Positions 54,226 to 62,580 of a stretch of DNA of 64,000 bases are shown here, one piece after another. Numbering within the stretch: position 1 is the first letter of the stretch; each line of letters starts with the position of its first letter. The position numbers and the translations under genes are program-made. The stretch lies in assembly GCF_036321025.1 (NCBI RefSeq), contig NZ_JAZAPB010000001.1:868001-932000 (forward strand), in the 5' to 3' direction. Under the pieces are notes generated by a model. The model did not search any database. It was not told the origin of the DNA and saw only the letters and a program-made list of their open reading frames with translations. The DNA is from Alteraurantiacibacter hainanensis (GTDB lineage: Bacteria > Pseudomonadota > Alphaproteobacteria > Sphingomonadales > Sphingomonadaceae).

Positions 54226-54933
54226 ATGCAACAGTTCCGTCCGCAGACTCCGTCTCTGGGCCCCGATCCAATGGCCGATCCCGCCAGGCTGGCCGCGTTC
54301 ACGCAGCAGGTGCGTGCGCGGCTGGACGCCCACGATGCGGCCCGCCCGCTCGGAGGCGACAAGGCCGACCTCTATCTGCTGCCCGATTTCCTGACCCGCG
54401 CCGAATGCAAGCGCCTGCTGCGCACGGTCGATTCGCGGATCGGTCCGTCAGAACTGTTCGACGGTACGAGGATCGATGGCTTTCGCACCAGCGCGACGCA
54501 CTATTTCGACCGCGACGACCAGGCCACGCGCGAACTCGAGCAGCGCATGGACGGCGTGCTGGGAATCGATCATCAGCATGCCGAGGTGCCGCAGGGTCAG
54601 CGTTATCGCACCGGGCAGCAGTTCCGCCATCACTACGACTACTTCACCACTGACCAGCCCTACTGGCAGCAGGAGCGGCAGCGCGGCGGACAACGCACCT
54701 GGACGGCCATGGTCTTCCTGAACGTGCCGGAGAAGGGTGGCGAAACCGATTTTCCCGAACTCGGCCTTAGCGTGCGGCCGCAACGCGGCGCGTTGCTGAC
54801 CTGGAGCAACATGGACCGCGACGGTCGGCCCAATCCAGCCACGCTGCATGCCGGCCTGCCGGTGCTGGAAGGTGACAAGCATATCGTCACCCAGTGGTAT
54901 CGCCAGGAAGCCTGGAGCCTCGAGCTTCGCTAA
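54226..54933 (+). CDS. Prolyl 4-hydroxylase-like 2OG-Fe(II) oxygenase, copy 1
   Basis: A 235-residue non-haem iron dioxygenase. Fe ligands in FRHHYDYF near residue 135 (H-x-D) and the distal His in TLHAGLPV near 208, with Lys in GDKHIVTQW binding 2-oxoglutarate. PEKGGETDFPELGL and WSNMDRDGRPN are the P4H signatures. ATG at 54226 is used; the ATG at 54271 would remove a Pro-rich leader. Paired with a paralogue 60 bases downstream. Bacterial P4H-like proteins may hydroxylate proline in proteins such as EF-Tu; target unknown. Confidence 0.88.
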   Translation: MQQFRPQTPSLGPDPMADPARLAAFTQQVRARLDAHDAARPLGGDKADLYLLPDFLTRAECKRLLRTVDSRIGPSELFDGTRIDGFRTSATHYFDRDDQATRELEQRMDGVLGIDHQHAEVPQGQRYRTGQQFRHHYDYFTTDQPYWQQERQRGGQRTWTAMVFLNVPEKGGETDFPELGLSVRPQRGALLTWSNMDRDGRPNPATLHAGLPVLEGDKHIVTQWYRQEAWSLELR

Positions 54934-54993
54934 GGGCCTCCTGGCGAACCGCGTTAATCACCTTTTCGAACCTGGACGGTATTCCGGCGTATC

Positions 54994-55707
54994 ATGCCGA
55001 TGCCACTCTCAGGCGAAGCCGTGGACACCGCGTCCGCATCCAATGACCCGGCCGTACTCGCGCGGATCGGGCGGGACGTGCGCGCCCGGCTGGACAGGAT
55101 CCCGGCCTTCGAAAGGGTCGCGACCGATCTCGCTGACTTGTACGTGGTCGAGAAATTCCTGACCGGGCCGGATTGCAGGCGGATCATGCAGGCGATCAAC
55201 CGGCATGCCGTTCCCTCGACCCTGTACAGCGGTACGCAGACGGCAGGATTTCGCACCAGCCACACCCATCATTTCGAGCGCGACGATCCGCTGACGCGCG
55301 ACCTCGAACATTACATCTGCGAGGTCAGCGGACTGGACATTCTTCATGCCGAACCGCTTCAGGGCCAGCGCTATCAGAAGGGCCAGGAATTCCGTCACCA
55401 CCACGATTTCTTTCACGTCGGCGAGCGGTACTGGGAGGGCGAGGCCCGCCGCGGGGGCCAGCGCACCTGGACCGTCATGCTGGCCCTAAACGAGCCGAGG
55501 GAGGGCGGCGAAACCGACTTCCCGCAGCTGGGCTTTCGCTTCCGCCCCAGGACCGGGCGCCTGCTCGTGTGGAACAACATGGACCGCGACGGACGGCCGA
55601 ACATGAGGACGCTCCATGCCGGGTTGCCCGTTACCAGGGGCATCAAGCATATCGTCACGCTATGGTTTCGCCAGGAGCCCTGGCGACTGCTGAACCCCGC
55701 GCACTAG
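54994..55707 (+). CDS. Prolyl 4-hydroxylase-like 2OG-Fe(II) oxygenase, copy 2
   Basis: A 237-residue paralogue of the preceding gene, about half identical by eye. Fe ligands in FRHHHDFF and TLHAGLPV, 2OG Lys in GIKHIVTLW, EPREGGETDFPQLGF and WNNMDRDGRPN conserved. It differs most in the first 40 residues and in the loop after the Fe motif. The head-to-tail arrangement points to a tandem duplication followed by divergence, so the two may act on different substrates. Confidence 0.88.
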   Translation: MPMPLSGEAVDTASASNDPAVLARIGRDVRARLDRIPAFERVATDLADLYVVEKFLTGPDCRRIMQAINRHAVPSTLYSGTQTAGFRTSHTHHFERDDPLTRDLEHYICEVSGLDILHAEPLQGQRYQKGQEFRHHHDFFHVGERYWEGEARRGGQRTWTVMLALNEPREGGETDFPQLGFRFRPRTGRLLVWNNMDRDGRPNMRTLHAGLPVTRGIKHIVTLWFRQEPWRLLNPAH

Positions 55708-55716
55708 CCGGACACG

Positions 55717-55743
55717 AAAAAGGCGGCCCCTAAGGACCGCCTT
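55717..55743 (-). terminator. Rho-independent terminator of the PEP-CTERM gene
   Basis: On the minus strand AAGGCGG, a 10-base loop and CCGCCTT followed by TTTCG, giving five T in a row at the 3' edge. It starts 30 bases after the stop of the PEP-CTERM gene. As a symmetrical hairpin it may also stop the convergent P4H transcript. Confidence 0.75.
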
Positions 55744-55772
55744 CCCCCCGTTTGATACGCGAAGTTCGCGAT

Positions 55773-56900
55773 CTATTTCGCTTTTGCCTTCCGGCGGCGT
55801 CGCCAGCCTGCCGCGGCGCCCGCTCCCGCGCCGAAGAGCAGCAATGCGCCCGGCTCCGGCACCTGCGTACCCGAACTCGAAGGAGGCGGCGGCGGTGGTG
55901 GCGGCGGCGGTGGCGGAGGGGGCTTGCCCCCGCTGCTTGTGCTGGTGCTGGTGCTCGTACTGGTGCTGGTGCTGGTGCTCGAAGAAGTCGACGAACTCGT
56001 GCTGGAGGACGAAGACGAACTTGTCGTGCTCGACACGTTGCCCGATGTCGTGGTGGTGCTCGAGACATTCCCCGAGGTGGTCGTGCTCGACACGTTGCCG
56101 GAGGTCGAAGACGTGCTCGACACGTTGCCAGAGGTCGAGGATGTGCTGGAGACATTGCCGGAGGTCGAGGACGTGCTCGAGACATTGCCGGAGGTGGAGG
56201 ACGTACTCGAGACGTTGCCCGACGTCGAACTGGTGCTCGATACATTGCCCGACGTGGTGCTGGTCACGTTTCCGGAAGTCGTGGTGGTCGTGGTGGTCGT
56301 CGATCCCGAAGCCGTTGGCGGTGGCGGAGGAGGAGGAGACGGGTCCCCGCTCGACGAGCTGGTGCTGGTGCTCCCTCCCGACGTGCTGGTGCTGCCTCCC
56401 GACGTGCTCGTGCTTCCTCCAGACGTGCTTGTGCTGGTGCCGCCCGAGGTCGTGGTGGTGGTGCTCAGGTCGACGACGGCGCTGCCGCCACCACCGCTGC
56501 CACCGAAGAAGCCGCCGAAGAAGCCGCCACCGAAACCGCCACCGAAGCCGCCGCTGCCACCGATGATGACCGGCGGACCGCCGCTGCCGCCGCTGATCGG
56601 CGCAGAGGGAAGCGGGGGAAGCGGAAGCGGCGGCTGCGCAAGAGCCAAGTGCGGCGTTTCCTCGCAGCATTCGGTTTCCACCACGCGGCGCAGGCGGGCC
56701 TGTTCGCGCGGACGCGGCGGGATCGTGCGGCGGGCTGTCGTCTCGTCCTTGACGTATAGGAGTTCGGTTTCCTCGCCCTTGTCCGACTTGTAAGCGACTT
56801 GCGCTGCCTGCGGTTCGGCAACGTGCACCGCGCCCCCGGCGACGACTGCCCCGCCCGCGGCGGCGGCAGTGAGTTTCGCAATGGCCATACGTACCGACAT
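55773..56900 (-). CDS. PEP-CTERM sorting domain protein with Ser/Thr/Asn-rich repeats
   Basis: A 375-residue low-complexity exported protein. N-terminal hydrophobic signal (about 5-25), a Gly-rich zone with GGF repeats (about 103-140), blocks of STSGG repeats (about 150-180), a run of prolines, then about nine SGNVSST-type repeats (about 208-295), Ser/Thr runs, another poly-Pro block and a C-terminal VPEPGALLLFGAG transmembrane segment ending RRRRKAKAK. The C-terminus is the PEP-CTERM signal read by an exosortase. No exosortase gene is in the window. Such proteins are linked to extracellular polysaccharide and floc or biofilm surfaces. Start could be the ATG four codons later. Confidence 0.88.
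   Translation of the reverse strand: MSVRMAIAKLTAAAAGGAVVAGGAVHVAEPQAAQVAYKSDKGEETELLYVKDETTARRTIPPRPREQARLRRVVETECCEETPHLALAQPPLPLPPLPSAPISGGSGGPPVIIGGSGGFGGGFGGGFFGGFFGGSGGGGSAVVDLSTTTTTSGGTSTSTSGGSTSTSGGSTSTSGGSTSTSSSSGDPSPPPPPPPTASGSTTTTTTTTSGNVTSTTSGNVSSTSSTSGNVSSTSSTSGNVSSTSSTSGNVSSTSSTSGNVSSTSSTSGNVSSTTTSGNVSSTTTTSGNVSSTTSSSSSSSTSSSTSSSTSTSTSTSTSTSTSSGGKPPPPPPPPPPPPPPSSSGTQVPEPGALLLFGAGAGAAAGWRRRRKAKAK
56026..56262 (-). repeat. 30-bp tandem repeat inside the PEP-CTERM gene
   Basis: About eight contiguous copies of a 30-base unit (consensus core GTGCTCGASACRTTGCC on the plus strand), with one 27-base copy. Each encodes the decapeptide SGNVSSTSST on the minus strand. Substitutions are mostly at third positions, so the array is under protein-level constraint. 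Copy number may vary by slippage or recombination. Confidence 0.85.
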
Positions 56901-57135
56901 GCAAGGTCTCTCTCAGCTTCGCCGGAAGGCTGGCCGGGGACCATGTCGGCACCCCAAATCCTTTTCCGGTTGCTGGCAGTGAGACGTTCATTGCGCCTGT
57001 GTGCAATTGGCTTAACCATGTTTTCGGCCCTCGACGGCCAAAAAAAATGCCCCTTTTCCGGGCTTCGCGCCGCTCTGTCCCACTATGGAACCGAAACGCC
57101 CGCCCGGCTGCGCGGCATCGCGTCAATCCTGGCGC

Positions 57136-58176
57136 TCAGCCGTCGTCCTCGAACAGCCCGCCTTGTGCCCCGCGACCCGATTCGGCAGGCGCAGGCAGGC
57201 CAAGGTGCTGCCACCCGCCATCGTTGAGGCACCGCCCGCGCGCGGTGCGGGCGATCAGGCCGAGCTGGATGAGGTAGGGCTCGATCACTTCCTCCACCGT
57301 GTCGCGCGGTTCGGATAGGCCGGCCGCCAGCGTTTCCACCCCCACCGGTCCGCCCTTGTAGGTGGTGGCGATCATGGTGAGGTAACGCCGATCCATCGCA
57401 TCGAGGCCAAGGTTGTCGATCTCCAGCCGGGTCAGCGCCTCGTCCGCGATGGAGGCGGTGACGGTGCCCGACGCCTTCACCTGCGCGAAATCGCGCACCC
57501 GCCGCAGCAGGCGACCGGCCACGCGCGGCGTGCCGCGAGAACGCCGCGCGATCTCGCGCGCGCCTTCCTCGGCAATGTCCATGCCCAGCAGCCTCGCCCC
57601 GCGCGTGACGACCCGCATCAGCTCGCCCTCTGTGTAGAACACCAGCCGCACGGGTATGCCGAAGCGGTCGCGCAAGGGGGTGGTGAGCAGGCCCTGGCGC
57701 GTGGTCGCGCCCACCAGGGTGAACGGCGGCAGGTCGATCCGCACGCTGCGCGCCGACGGCCCTTCCCCGATGATGATGTCGAGCGCGCGGTCCTCCATCG
57801 CCGGGTAGAGCACTTCCTCCACCACCGGATTGAGGCGGTGGATCTCGTCGATGAACAGCACGTCGTTGGGCTCGAGGTTGGTGAGCAGTGCGGCGAGGTC
57901 GCCCGCCTTGGCGATCACCGGGCCGCTGGTGGCGCGAAAGCCCACGCCCAGTTCGCGCGCGACGATCTGCGCCAGCGTAGTCTTGCCCAGCCCCGGAGGG
58001 CCGAAGAACAGCACGTGGTCCATCGCCTCGGCGCGGCCTTTCGCCGCCTCAATGAAGATGCGCAGGTTATCGCGCGCGGCTTCCTGCCCGACGAACTCGG
58101 TGAGCGACTTCGGTCGCAGCGCCGCGTCCGGGTCGTCCGGCTGACGGTCTGGGGAGTGGATGGGTTGATCGGTCAA
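57136..58176 (-). CDS. ruvB: Holliday junction DNA helicase RuvB
   Basis: A 346-residue AAA+ motor that drives branch migration with RuvA. RPKSLTEFVGQ near 23, Walker A GPPGLGKTTLAQ near 59, Walker B LFIDEIHRL near 107, sensor GATTRQGLLTTPLRDRFG near 155 and the C-terminal winged helix ending RTARGR. The family is firm. It overlaps the DsrE-like gene by 4 bases. Confidence 0.97.
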   Translation of the reverse strand: MTDQPIHSPDRQPDDPDAALRPKSLTEFVGQEAARDNLRIFIEAAKGRAEAMDHVLFFGPPGLGKTTLAQIVARELGVGFRATSGPVIAKAGDLAALLTNLEPNDVLFIDEIHRLNPVVEEVLYPAMEDRALDIIIGEGPSARSVRIDLPPFTLVGATTRQGLLTTPLRDRFGIPVRLVFYTEGELMRVVTRGARLLGMDIAEEGAREIARRSRGTPRVAGRLLRRVRDFAQVKASGTVTASIADEALTRLEIDNLGLDAMDRRYLTMIATTYKGGPVGVETLAAGLSEPRDTVEEVIEPYLIQLGLIARTARGRCLNDGGWQHLGLPAPAESGRGAQGGLFEDDG

Positions 58177-58721
58177 AACGGGTTCACCGTGTAGCCCTGC
58201 CGTTGCAGCAGCGCATGGGCGGTCATGGCGGAGAGGGCCACTTCCACGCCGGGGATCAGGTCGTCGTTCGACACGCCCTGCCCCGCCGCGCTCTGGCCGC
58301 AGACGACGAAGCGCACGCCGGCGTCCAGCATTTCGCGAACGTTGGCGCCGCCCGGATTGGTCTCGCCCTCGAGATCGCGCGCGGCCCAGGCCTCGTCGGT
58401 CAGCAGGTCGAGCACCGCGCGGCCGTGGACCACCACCGCCACCTCGATCCTCTCCGGGTCCACGCCGTTCGCGGCGTGCATGTTGACGAAGCGCGCAGCG
58501 CTTTCGAAGCCGCGGTTGAAGCGGCCTTCCTCTGCCGCCGCGGCGACATCGAAGCTATGGCGCAGGCTGGTATCGGCGGGCAGCGGATCGGTCAGCTCGA
58601 CGCTGGCATGCGGGCCGAAGTCCTCGAAAACCGGGCCGGTGGTGAAGGACGACATGTCCGCCTGCTGCGCGGCGGCGGGAGTTGCCAACGACAGAGTGAT
58701 GAGCAGCAGCGGACGCATCAT
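58173..58721 (-). CDS. DsrE family periplasmic protein
   Basis: A 182-residue exported protein with a signal peptide (1-18, cleavage after PAAA). The DsrE/DsrF-like fold is seen in FDVAAAAEEGRFNRGFESAARFVN, VAVVVHGRAVLDLL and a single conserved Cys in FVVCGQSA. In the cytosol DsrE proteins carry sulfur on that Cys; exported members are uncharacterised. It is inserted between ruvA and ruvB and coupled to both sides by ATGA overlaps. Confidence 0.8.
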   Translation of the reverse strand: MMRPLLLITLSLATPAAAQQADMSSFTTGPVFEDFGPHASVELTDPLPADTSLRHSFDVAAAAEEGRFNRGFESAARFVNMHAANGVDPERIEVAVVVHGRAVLDLLTDEAWAARDLEGETNPGGANVREMLDAGVRFVVCGQSAAGQGVSNDDLIPGVEVALSAMTAHALLQRQGYTVNPF

Positions 58722-59089
58722 GTATCTTCCTTTGGACTAAACTTGCGGATCAGCGCCACCAAAGCGAGCCAAAGGAGTGCGAACGCTAGCTGGTAGATCG
58801 GCAGAAATATGAAAATCAGTCCGTCCTGCGCGTCCGAAGGCGGAATCCATGCTGTGTCGATATAGACGAGCGCACCCACAGCAGCGCTGATGGCCGCTCC
58901 GATACCATTGGAAGTTTGCGCGAATGGCAAAAGGCAAAGCAGAGCGACCGGTGCCAGCGCCCATAGTAGGAAAGGGACGAACAACACAAACCAATCCCAG
59001 TGATCGGGTCGACCCATATAGAGCATCGCGGCTGCCGTTAGAGCGAGATAGCATGACAGGATAAGACGACGCCAGTGATCAGCCATCAT
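58718..59089 (-). CDS. Small integral membrane protein between ruvA and ruvB
   Basis: A 123-residue protein with four predicted helices (about 9-25, 32-56, 62-78, 92-114) and a short basic end (IRKFSPKEDT). Start ATGATG overlaps the ruvA stop (TGA at 59086-59088), stop overlaps the DsrE-like start. No family recognised. GC content looks lower than ruvA and ruvB, hinting at later insertion into the ruv operon. Confidence 0.65.
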   Translation of the reverse strand: MMADHWRRLILSCYLALTAAAMLYMGRPDHWDWFVLFVPFLLWALAPVALLCLLPFAQTSNGIGAAISAAVGALVYIDTAWIPPSDAQDGLIFIFLPIYQLAFALLWLALVALIRKFSPKEDT

Positions 59090-59691
59090 CCAGCCGCCTT
59101 CTTCAGCGCCACGCGGATGAGGTCGCCTTCCGCAGCGCCTTCGCCCAGTTCCTCGTGCGCGCGCGCAACGGCCTGGGCGGCGACCGCGGGTTTGAAGCCG
59201 AGGTTCTGCAGGGCGCTGACCGCGTCGGCGCTGGCGCCTCCTCGCGGCATCACCGGCGCTCCGCCCGAACCTGCGCCACCGCCCGGCAGCGCGCCGGCCT
59301 TGTCCATCAGTTCGTTGACGATGCGTCCGGCCAGTTTCGGCCCCACCCCGTTCGCCCGCGCCACGCTGGCGGCGTCGCCGCCCGCGCAGGCATCTCGCAG
59401 TTCGCCGGTCGAGAGGGCGGAGAGGATGGCCAGCGCCACCTTGCTGCCCACGCCCTGAACGCCGGTAAGCAGGCGGAACCAGTCGCGCTCTCCCGCTTCC
59501 GCAAAGCCCAGCAGGCGCATGTCGTTCTCGCTCACCTGCAGGTCCGTATAGAGCGTGCACGCCTCGCCCTTGCTGCCCAGCGCGGTGAGCGTGCGGTTCG
59601 AGCAATGGACGAGGTAGCCCACCCCGCCCACGTCGATCACGGCCCAGTCCTCGCCGGTTTCGTCGAGCGTTCCTGTCAGCTTTGCGATCAT
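59086..59691 (-). CDS. ruvA: Holliday junction DNA helicase RuvA
   Basis: A 201-residue DNA-binding subunit. N-terminal OB fold beginning MIAKLTGTLDETGEDWAVID with GVGYLVHCS, two helix-hairpin-helix motifs (LTGVQGVGSKVALAIL near 76 and ANGVGPKLAGRIVNEL near 112) and a C-terminal RuvB-binding domain after a Gly/Ala-rich linker. The start at 59691 gives the conserved MIAKL terminus. ruvC is not upstream here. Confidence 0.96.
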   Translation of the reverse strand: MIAKLTGTLDETGEDWAVIDVGGVGYLVHCSNRTLTALGSKGEACTLYTDLQVSENDMRLLGFAEAGERDWFRLLTGVQGVGSKVALAILSALSTGELRDACAGGDAASVARANGVGPKLAGRIVNELMDKAGALPGGGAGSGGAPVMPRGGASADAVSALQNLGFKPAVAAQAVARAHEELGEGAAEGDLIRVALKKAAG

Positions 59692-59937
59692 GATCTGTTC
59701 CTGCCCGCACAAGCGCGCGAAAGCCAGCGCAAAGGCGCGTTTGTCCGCAGGTGAACGGCTAATGTGGAACACCTGGAACACTGTCCTGATGGCAAAAAGT
59801 GCGGGCCGCATTCGGCCTCGCGAGATCGGACGGAGGGTGGCGGTGCAGGTCATGCCCCAATCGGTGCGCGCGCAGGTGAAGGTAGGAAAGTTTCCGAATA
59901 CTCGACAGCCGCGCAACTTTCGCCCAAAGCGTGCCGC

Positions 59938-61008
59938 ATGAGCTGGAACACATTCGGACGCGTCTTTCGCTTTACAACCTGGGGGGAAAGCCACGGCCCC
60001 GCGCTGGGCGTCGTGGTGGACGGGTGCCCGCCGGGCATCGCCCTGTCCGAAGAGGACATCCAGCCGTTCATGGATGCGCGCAAGCCCGGCCAGTCGAAAT
60101 ACACCACCCAGCGGCGGGAGGCGGACGAGGTGCGCATCCTGTCTGGCGTGTTCGAAGGCAGGACCACCGGCACCCCGATCAGCCTGATGATCGAGAACAC
60201 CGATCAAAGGTCGAAGGACTATTCCGAAGTCGCCAAGGCCTATCGCCCCGGCCACGCCGACTACACCTACGACGCCAAGTACGGCTTCCGCGACTATCGC
60301 GGCGGCGGGCGTTCAAGCGCGCGAGAGACAGCGGCGCGGGTGGCGGCGGGCGCGATCGCCCGCAAGGTGATTCCCGAGGTCGAGATAACGGCATGGGCAG
60401 AGCAGATTGGCGAGCTGGCGATGGATTACGACCGCTTCGATGCAGGGCAGATCCGCGCCAACCCGTTTTTCTGCCCCGATCCCGACACGGCTGCCCGGTG
60501 GGCGGAGCTGGTCGATACGGCGCGCAAGGAGGGATCCTCGCTTGGCGCGCTGGTGGCCTGTTCGGCCAGGGGCGTGCCCGCCGGCTGGGGCGCGCCGGTC
60601 TATGCCAAGTTAGACAGCGAGCTGGCCGCCGCGATGATGACGATCAATGCCACCAAGGGCGTCGAGATCGGCGACGGTTTTGCCGCCGTGACCAACACCG
60701 GCGAAACCAATGCCGATGCCATGCGGCCCGACGGCGATGGCGGCGTGGCGTTCGAGGCCAACCATTCGGGCGGCATCGCGGGCGGCATCTCCACCGGCCA
60801 GCCGGTCACCTGCCGGGTGGCCTTCAAGCCAACGAGTTCGATCCTGACCCCGGTCGACACCATCACCAGCGAGGGCGAGGCCACCCAGATCCGCACAAAG
60901 GGTCGCCACGATCCATGCGTGGGCATTCGCGGCGTGCCGGTGGTGGAAGCGATGATGGCGCTGGTGCTGGCGGACCAGAAACTGCTCCACCGCGCGCAAT
61001 GCGGCTGA
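59938..61008 (+). CDS. aroC: Chorismate synthase
   Basis: A 356-residue FMN-dependent enzyme forming chorismate from EPSP. Signatures GESHGPALGVVVDGCP near residue 16, GRRRPGQS-like ARKPGQSKYTTQRREAD, the FRDYRGGGRSSARETAARVAAGA block near 112-132, and the C-terminal RHDPCVGIRGVPVVEAM. Start at 59938 gives the usual MSWNTFGRVFRF. Divergent from ruvA across 246 bases. Confidence 0.97.
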   Translation: MSWNTFGRVFRFTTWGESHGPALGVVVDGCPPGIALSEEDIQPFMDARKPGQSKYTTQRREADEVRILSGVFEGRTTGTPISLMIENTDQRSKDYSEVAKAYRPGHADYTYDAKYGFRDYRGGGRSSARETAARVAAGAIARKVIPEVEITAWAEQIGELAMDYDRFDAGQIRANPFFCPDPDTAARWAELVDTARKEGSSLGALVACSARGVPAGWGAPVYAKLDSELAAAMMTINATKGVEIGDGFAAVTNTGETNADAMRPDGDGGVAFEANHSGGIAGGISTGQPVTCRVAFKPTSSILTPVDTITSEGEATQIRTKGRHDPCVGIRGVPVVEAMMALVLADQKLLHRAQCG

Positions 61009-61120
61009 TTGCATGACGAAACGCAGTTCGCGATCCGTGCAGGTCGATACAACCGCTTAGGCGCGTGCGTGCCCGCAATCCCGGGTCGTCAGAGGGGCTA
61101 TTCTGGCAGGCGAGATGAGG

Positions 61121-61570
61121 TCAGCGCAGCGCCTCGAAACCGAACACGGCATCCTGCGTGATGATCGTCAGGGATCCGACACCCGGAGTGATGCGGTAAC
61201 CTGTCGCGCCCGGCAGGGCCGAAGCCAGCCGCTCTCCGTACGAGGGGTCGGGGCACAGGGCACGGGTCGCCGCCACCGGTCCGATGGAAAGGTCCCCGCT
61301 TCCGGCAGAGCCGGGATAGGCCCGCCAGTCGGCATTACCGCGATTGCAGTCCAGCTGCATCATCAGCGAGCCATCGGCGTCGAAGTTCAGCGTGTGGCGG
61401 TTGCTGAACTGCGGGCGCAGGCGCACGTCCTCGTTGTCGTCCATGATGGAAACGAGCGCCCATTCGTTCGCGACGAGCGCCTGTTCGTCGGGCGAGAGTT
61501 GCGGCGTCGTCGCACAAGCGGCAAGCGAACCGGCGCCCAGCGCCAGACAGCACAGTTTACCGAATTGCAT
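61121..61570 (-). CDS. META domain lipoprotein
   Basis: A 149-residue lipoprotein (lipobox LAAC, Cys19). The META/HslJ-like domain is indicated by WALVSIMD, LNFDADGSLMMQLDCNRGNADW and a C-terminal TIITQDAVFGFE strand. Two mature cysteines (about 75 and 106) may be bonded. Function of such domains is unknown, though some are linked to heat shock or motility. A single gene. Confidence 0.85.
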   Translation of the reverse strand: MQFGKLCCLALGAGSLAACATTPQLSPDEQALVANEWALVSIMDDNEDVRLRPQFSNRHTLNFDADGSLMMQLDCNRGNADWRAYPGSAGSGDLSIGPVAATRALCPDPSYGERLASALPGATGYRITPGVGSLTIITQDAVFGFEALR

Positions 61571-61781
61571 GATGTTTCAACTCCTTGTCTTTCGCCCTCT
61601 AAGCAATAAGGCGAACGATACTCTGGCTTCGGGACTTTGCAACAGACAAGCAACTTGCGAATATTGATACTAGGCCTTTAGTCCATGGGTATTGACCGCC
61701 GAAAGACCTTGGATGACGATGCGACTCGGTGAAGGGGTGACCCACTTCTCGTCACCCTGCTTCGCGGGACGGGAGGTCGAT

Positions 61782-62570
61782 ATGGCTATTTCACGTATTA
61801 CTGTCTTTGTTCTTGCAGCCGGCTCCATGGCTGCGCTGCCGATTGTCGCAGCTGCGGAGGAGGCACGGCAGTTGGTGGACATCAACGGCATGTATGCCTC
61901 CGAAGCGGAAAGCGCTTTGCGAAGCAGGGGTTTCTCGCACGAATCCAGTCATGACAGTCACTCCAACGGATACACCTACAGCTACTGGTGGGATCGTCAG
62001 GACGACAACTGCGTCCGGGTGGAGGAATACGTCGGCCGGGTGGAAAGCATAATAGATGCCGAGGACGGGGATTGCGGCCACGGCGGCAACGGTGTGGGCA
62101 CGGCGCTGGCCATCGGCGCGGGCGCTGCCATCCTGGGGGCGATCCTTTCCAGCAAGTCTCACCACCGCGACAACGACGAAGACGACAGCGGCGACAACCG
62201 CCGGGAGTTCGACGCCGGATACCGCGACGGCCTTTACAACTATGCCTATCACAACAACAGTCGCAGCGATTCCTACTCGCGCGGATATGCGGCCGGCGTG
62301 GACGAGCGGCAGGGCAACGCAAGGCACCACACCAATCGCGGCGGATATCATCCGGCGGTGAGCTTCGGCGACCTGCAGGGCGCGCGTGCAGCCGGGGCAA
62401 TGGACGAAATCGAACGGCGCGGCTTCGAACAGGTCGACAACTTCACCTCGGGCAACACGCGCTATTCCATCCAGTGGAACGACGAGACGCGCCAGTGCGT
62501 GCAGATGACCATCGCGGACGGACATATCTACGACATCCGCGATATCCAGACCCACCCGCAGTGCCGCTAG
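61782..62570 (+). CDS. Secreted protein with duplicated W/C domain and glycine zipper
   Basis: A 262-residue exported protein with a strong GGGAGG ribosome site. Signal peptide at 1-25. Two similar domains of about 60 residues (about 30-90 and 198-258) share the plan D(I/L)xGxxAxxA, RGF, Y-S-x-x-W, CV and a final G-x-(V/I)-x-x-I. They flank a glycine-zipper helix (GTALAIGAGAAILGAIL near 105-122) and an acidic, Tyr-rich linker. The zipper may insert in the outer membrane. I do not recognise a named family. Confidence 0.72.
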   Translation: MAISRITVFVLAAGSMAALPIVAAAEEARQLVDINGMYASEAESALRSRGFSHESSHDSHSNGYTYSYWWDRQDDNCVRVEEYVGRVESIIDAEDGDCGHGGNGVGTALAIGAGAAILGAILSSKSHHRDNDEDDSGDNRREFDAGYRDGLYNYAYHNNSRSDSYSRGYAAGVDERQGNARHHTNRGGYHPAVSFGDLQGARAAGAMDEIERRGFEQVDNFTSGNTRYSIQWNDETRQCVQMTIADGHIYDIRDIQTHPQCR

Positions 62571-62580
62571 GGAGATTGCC

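Noticed and set aside
56026..56262. CRISPR-like array of 30-base repeats
   Set aside because: Copies are contiguous without spacers, lie in a coding frame, and vary at codon third positions.
55924..56793. 289-codon plus-strand frame with Leu/Val/Pro/Glu repeats
   Set aside because: It is the reverse complement of the PEP-CTERM repeat gene. That gene has a signal peptide, PEP-CTERM end and terminator; the plus frame has none.
56990..57007. ATTGC-N8-GCAAT resembling the cydA upstream repeat
   Set aside because: Only 5-base arms and a different spacer; similarity to the cydA repeat is probably chance.
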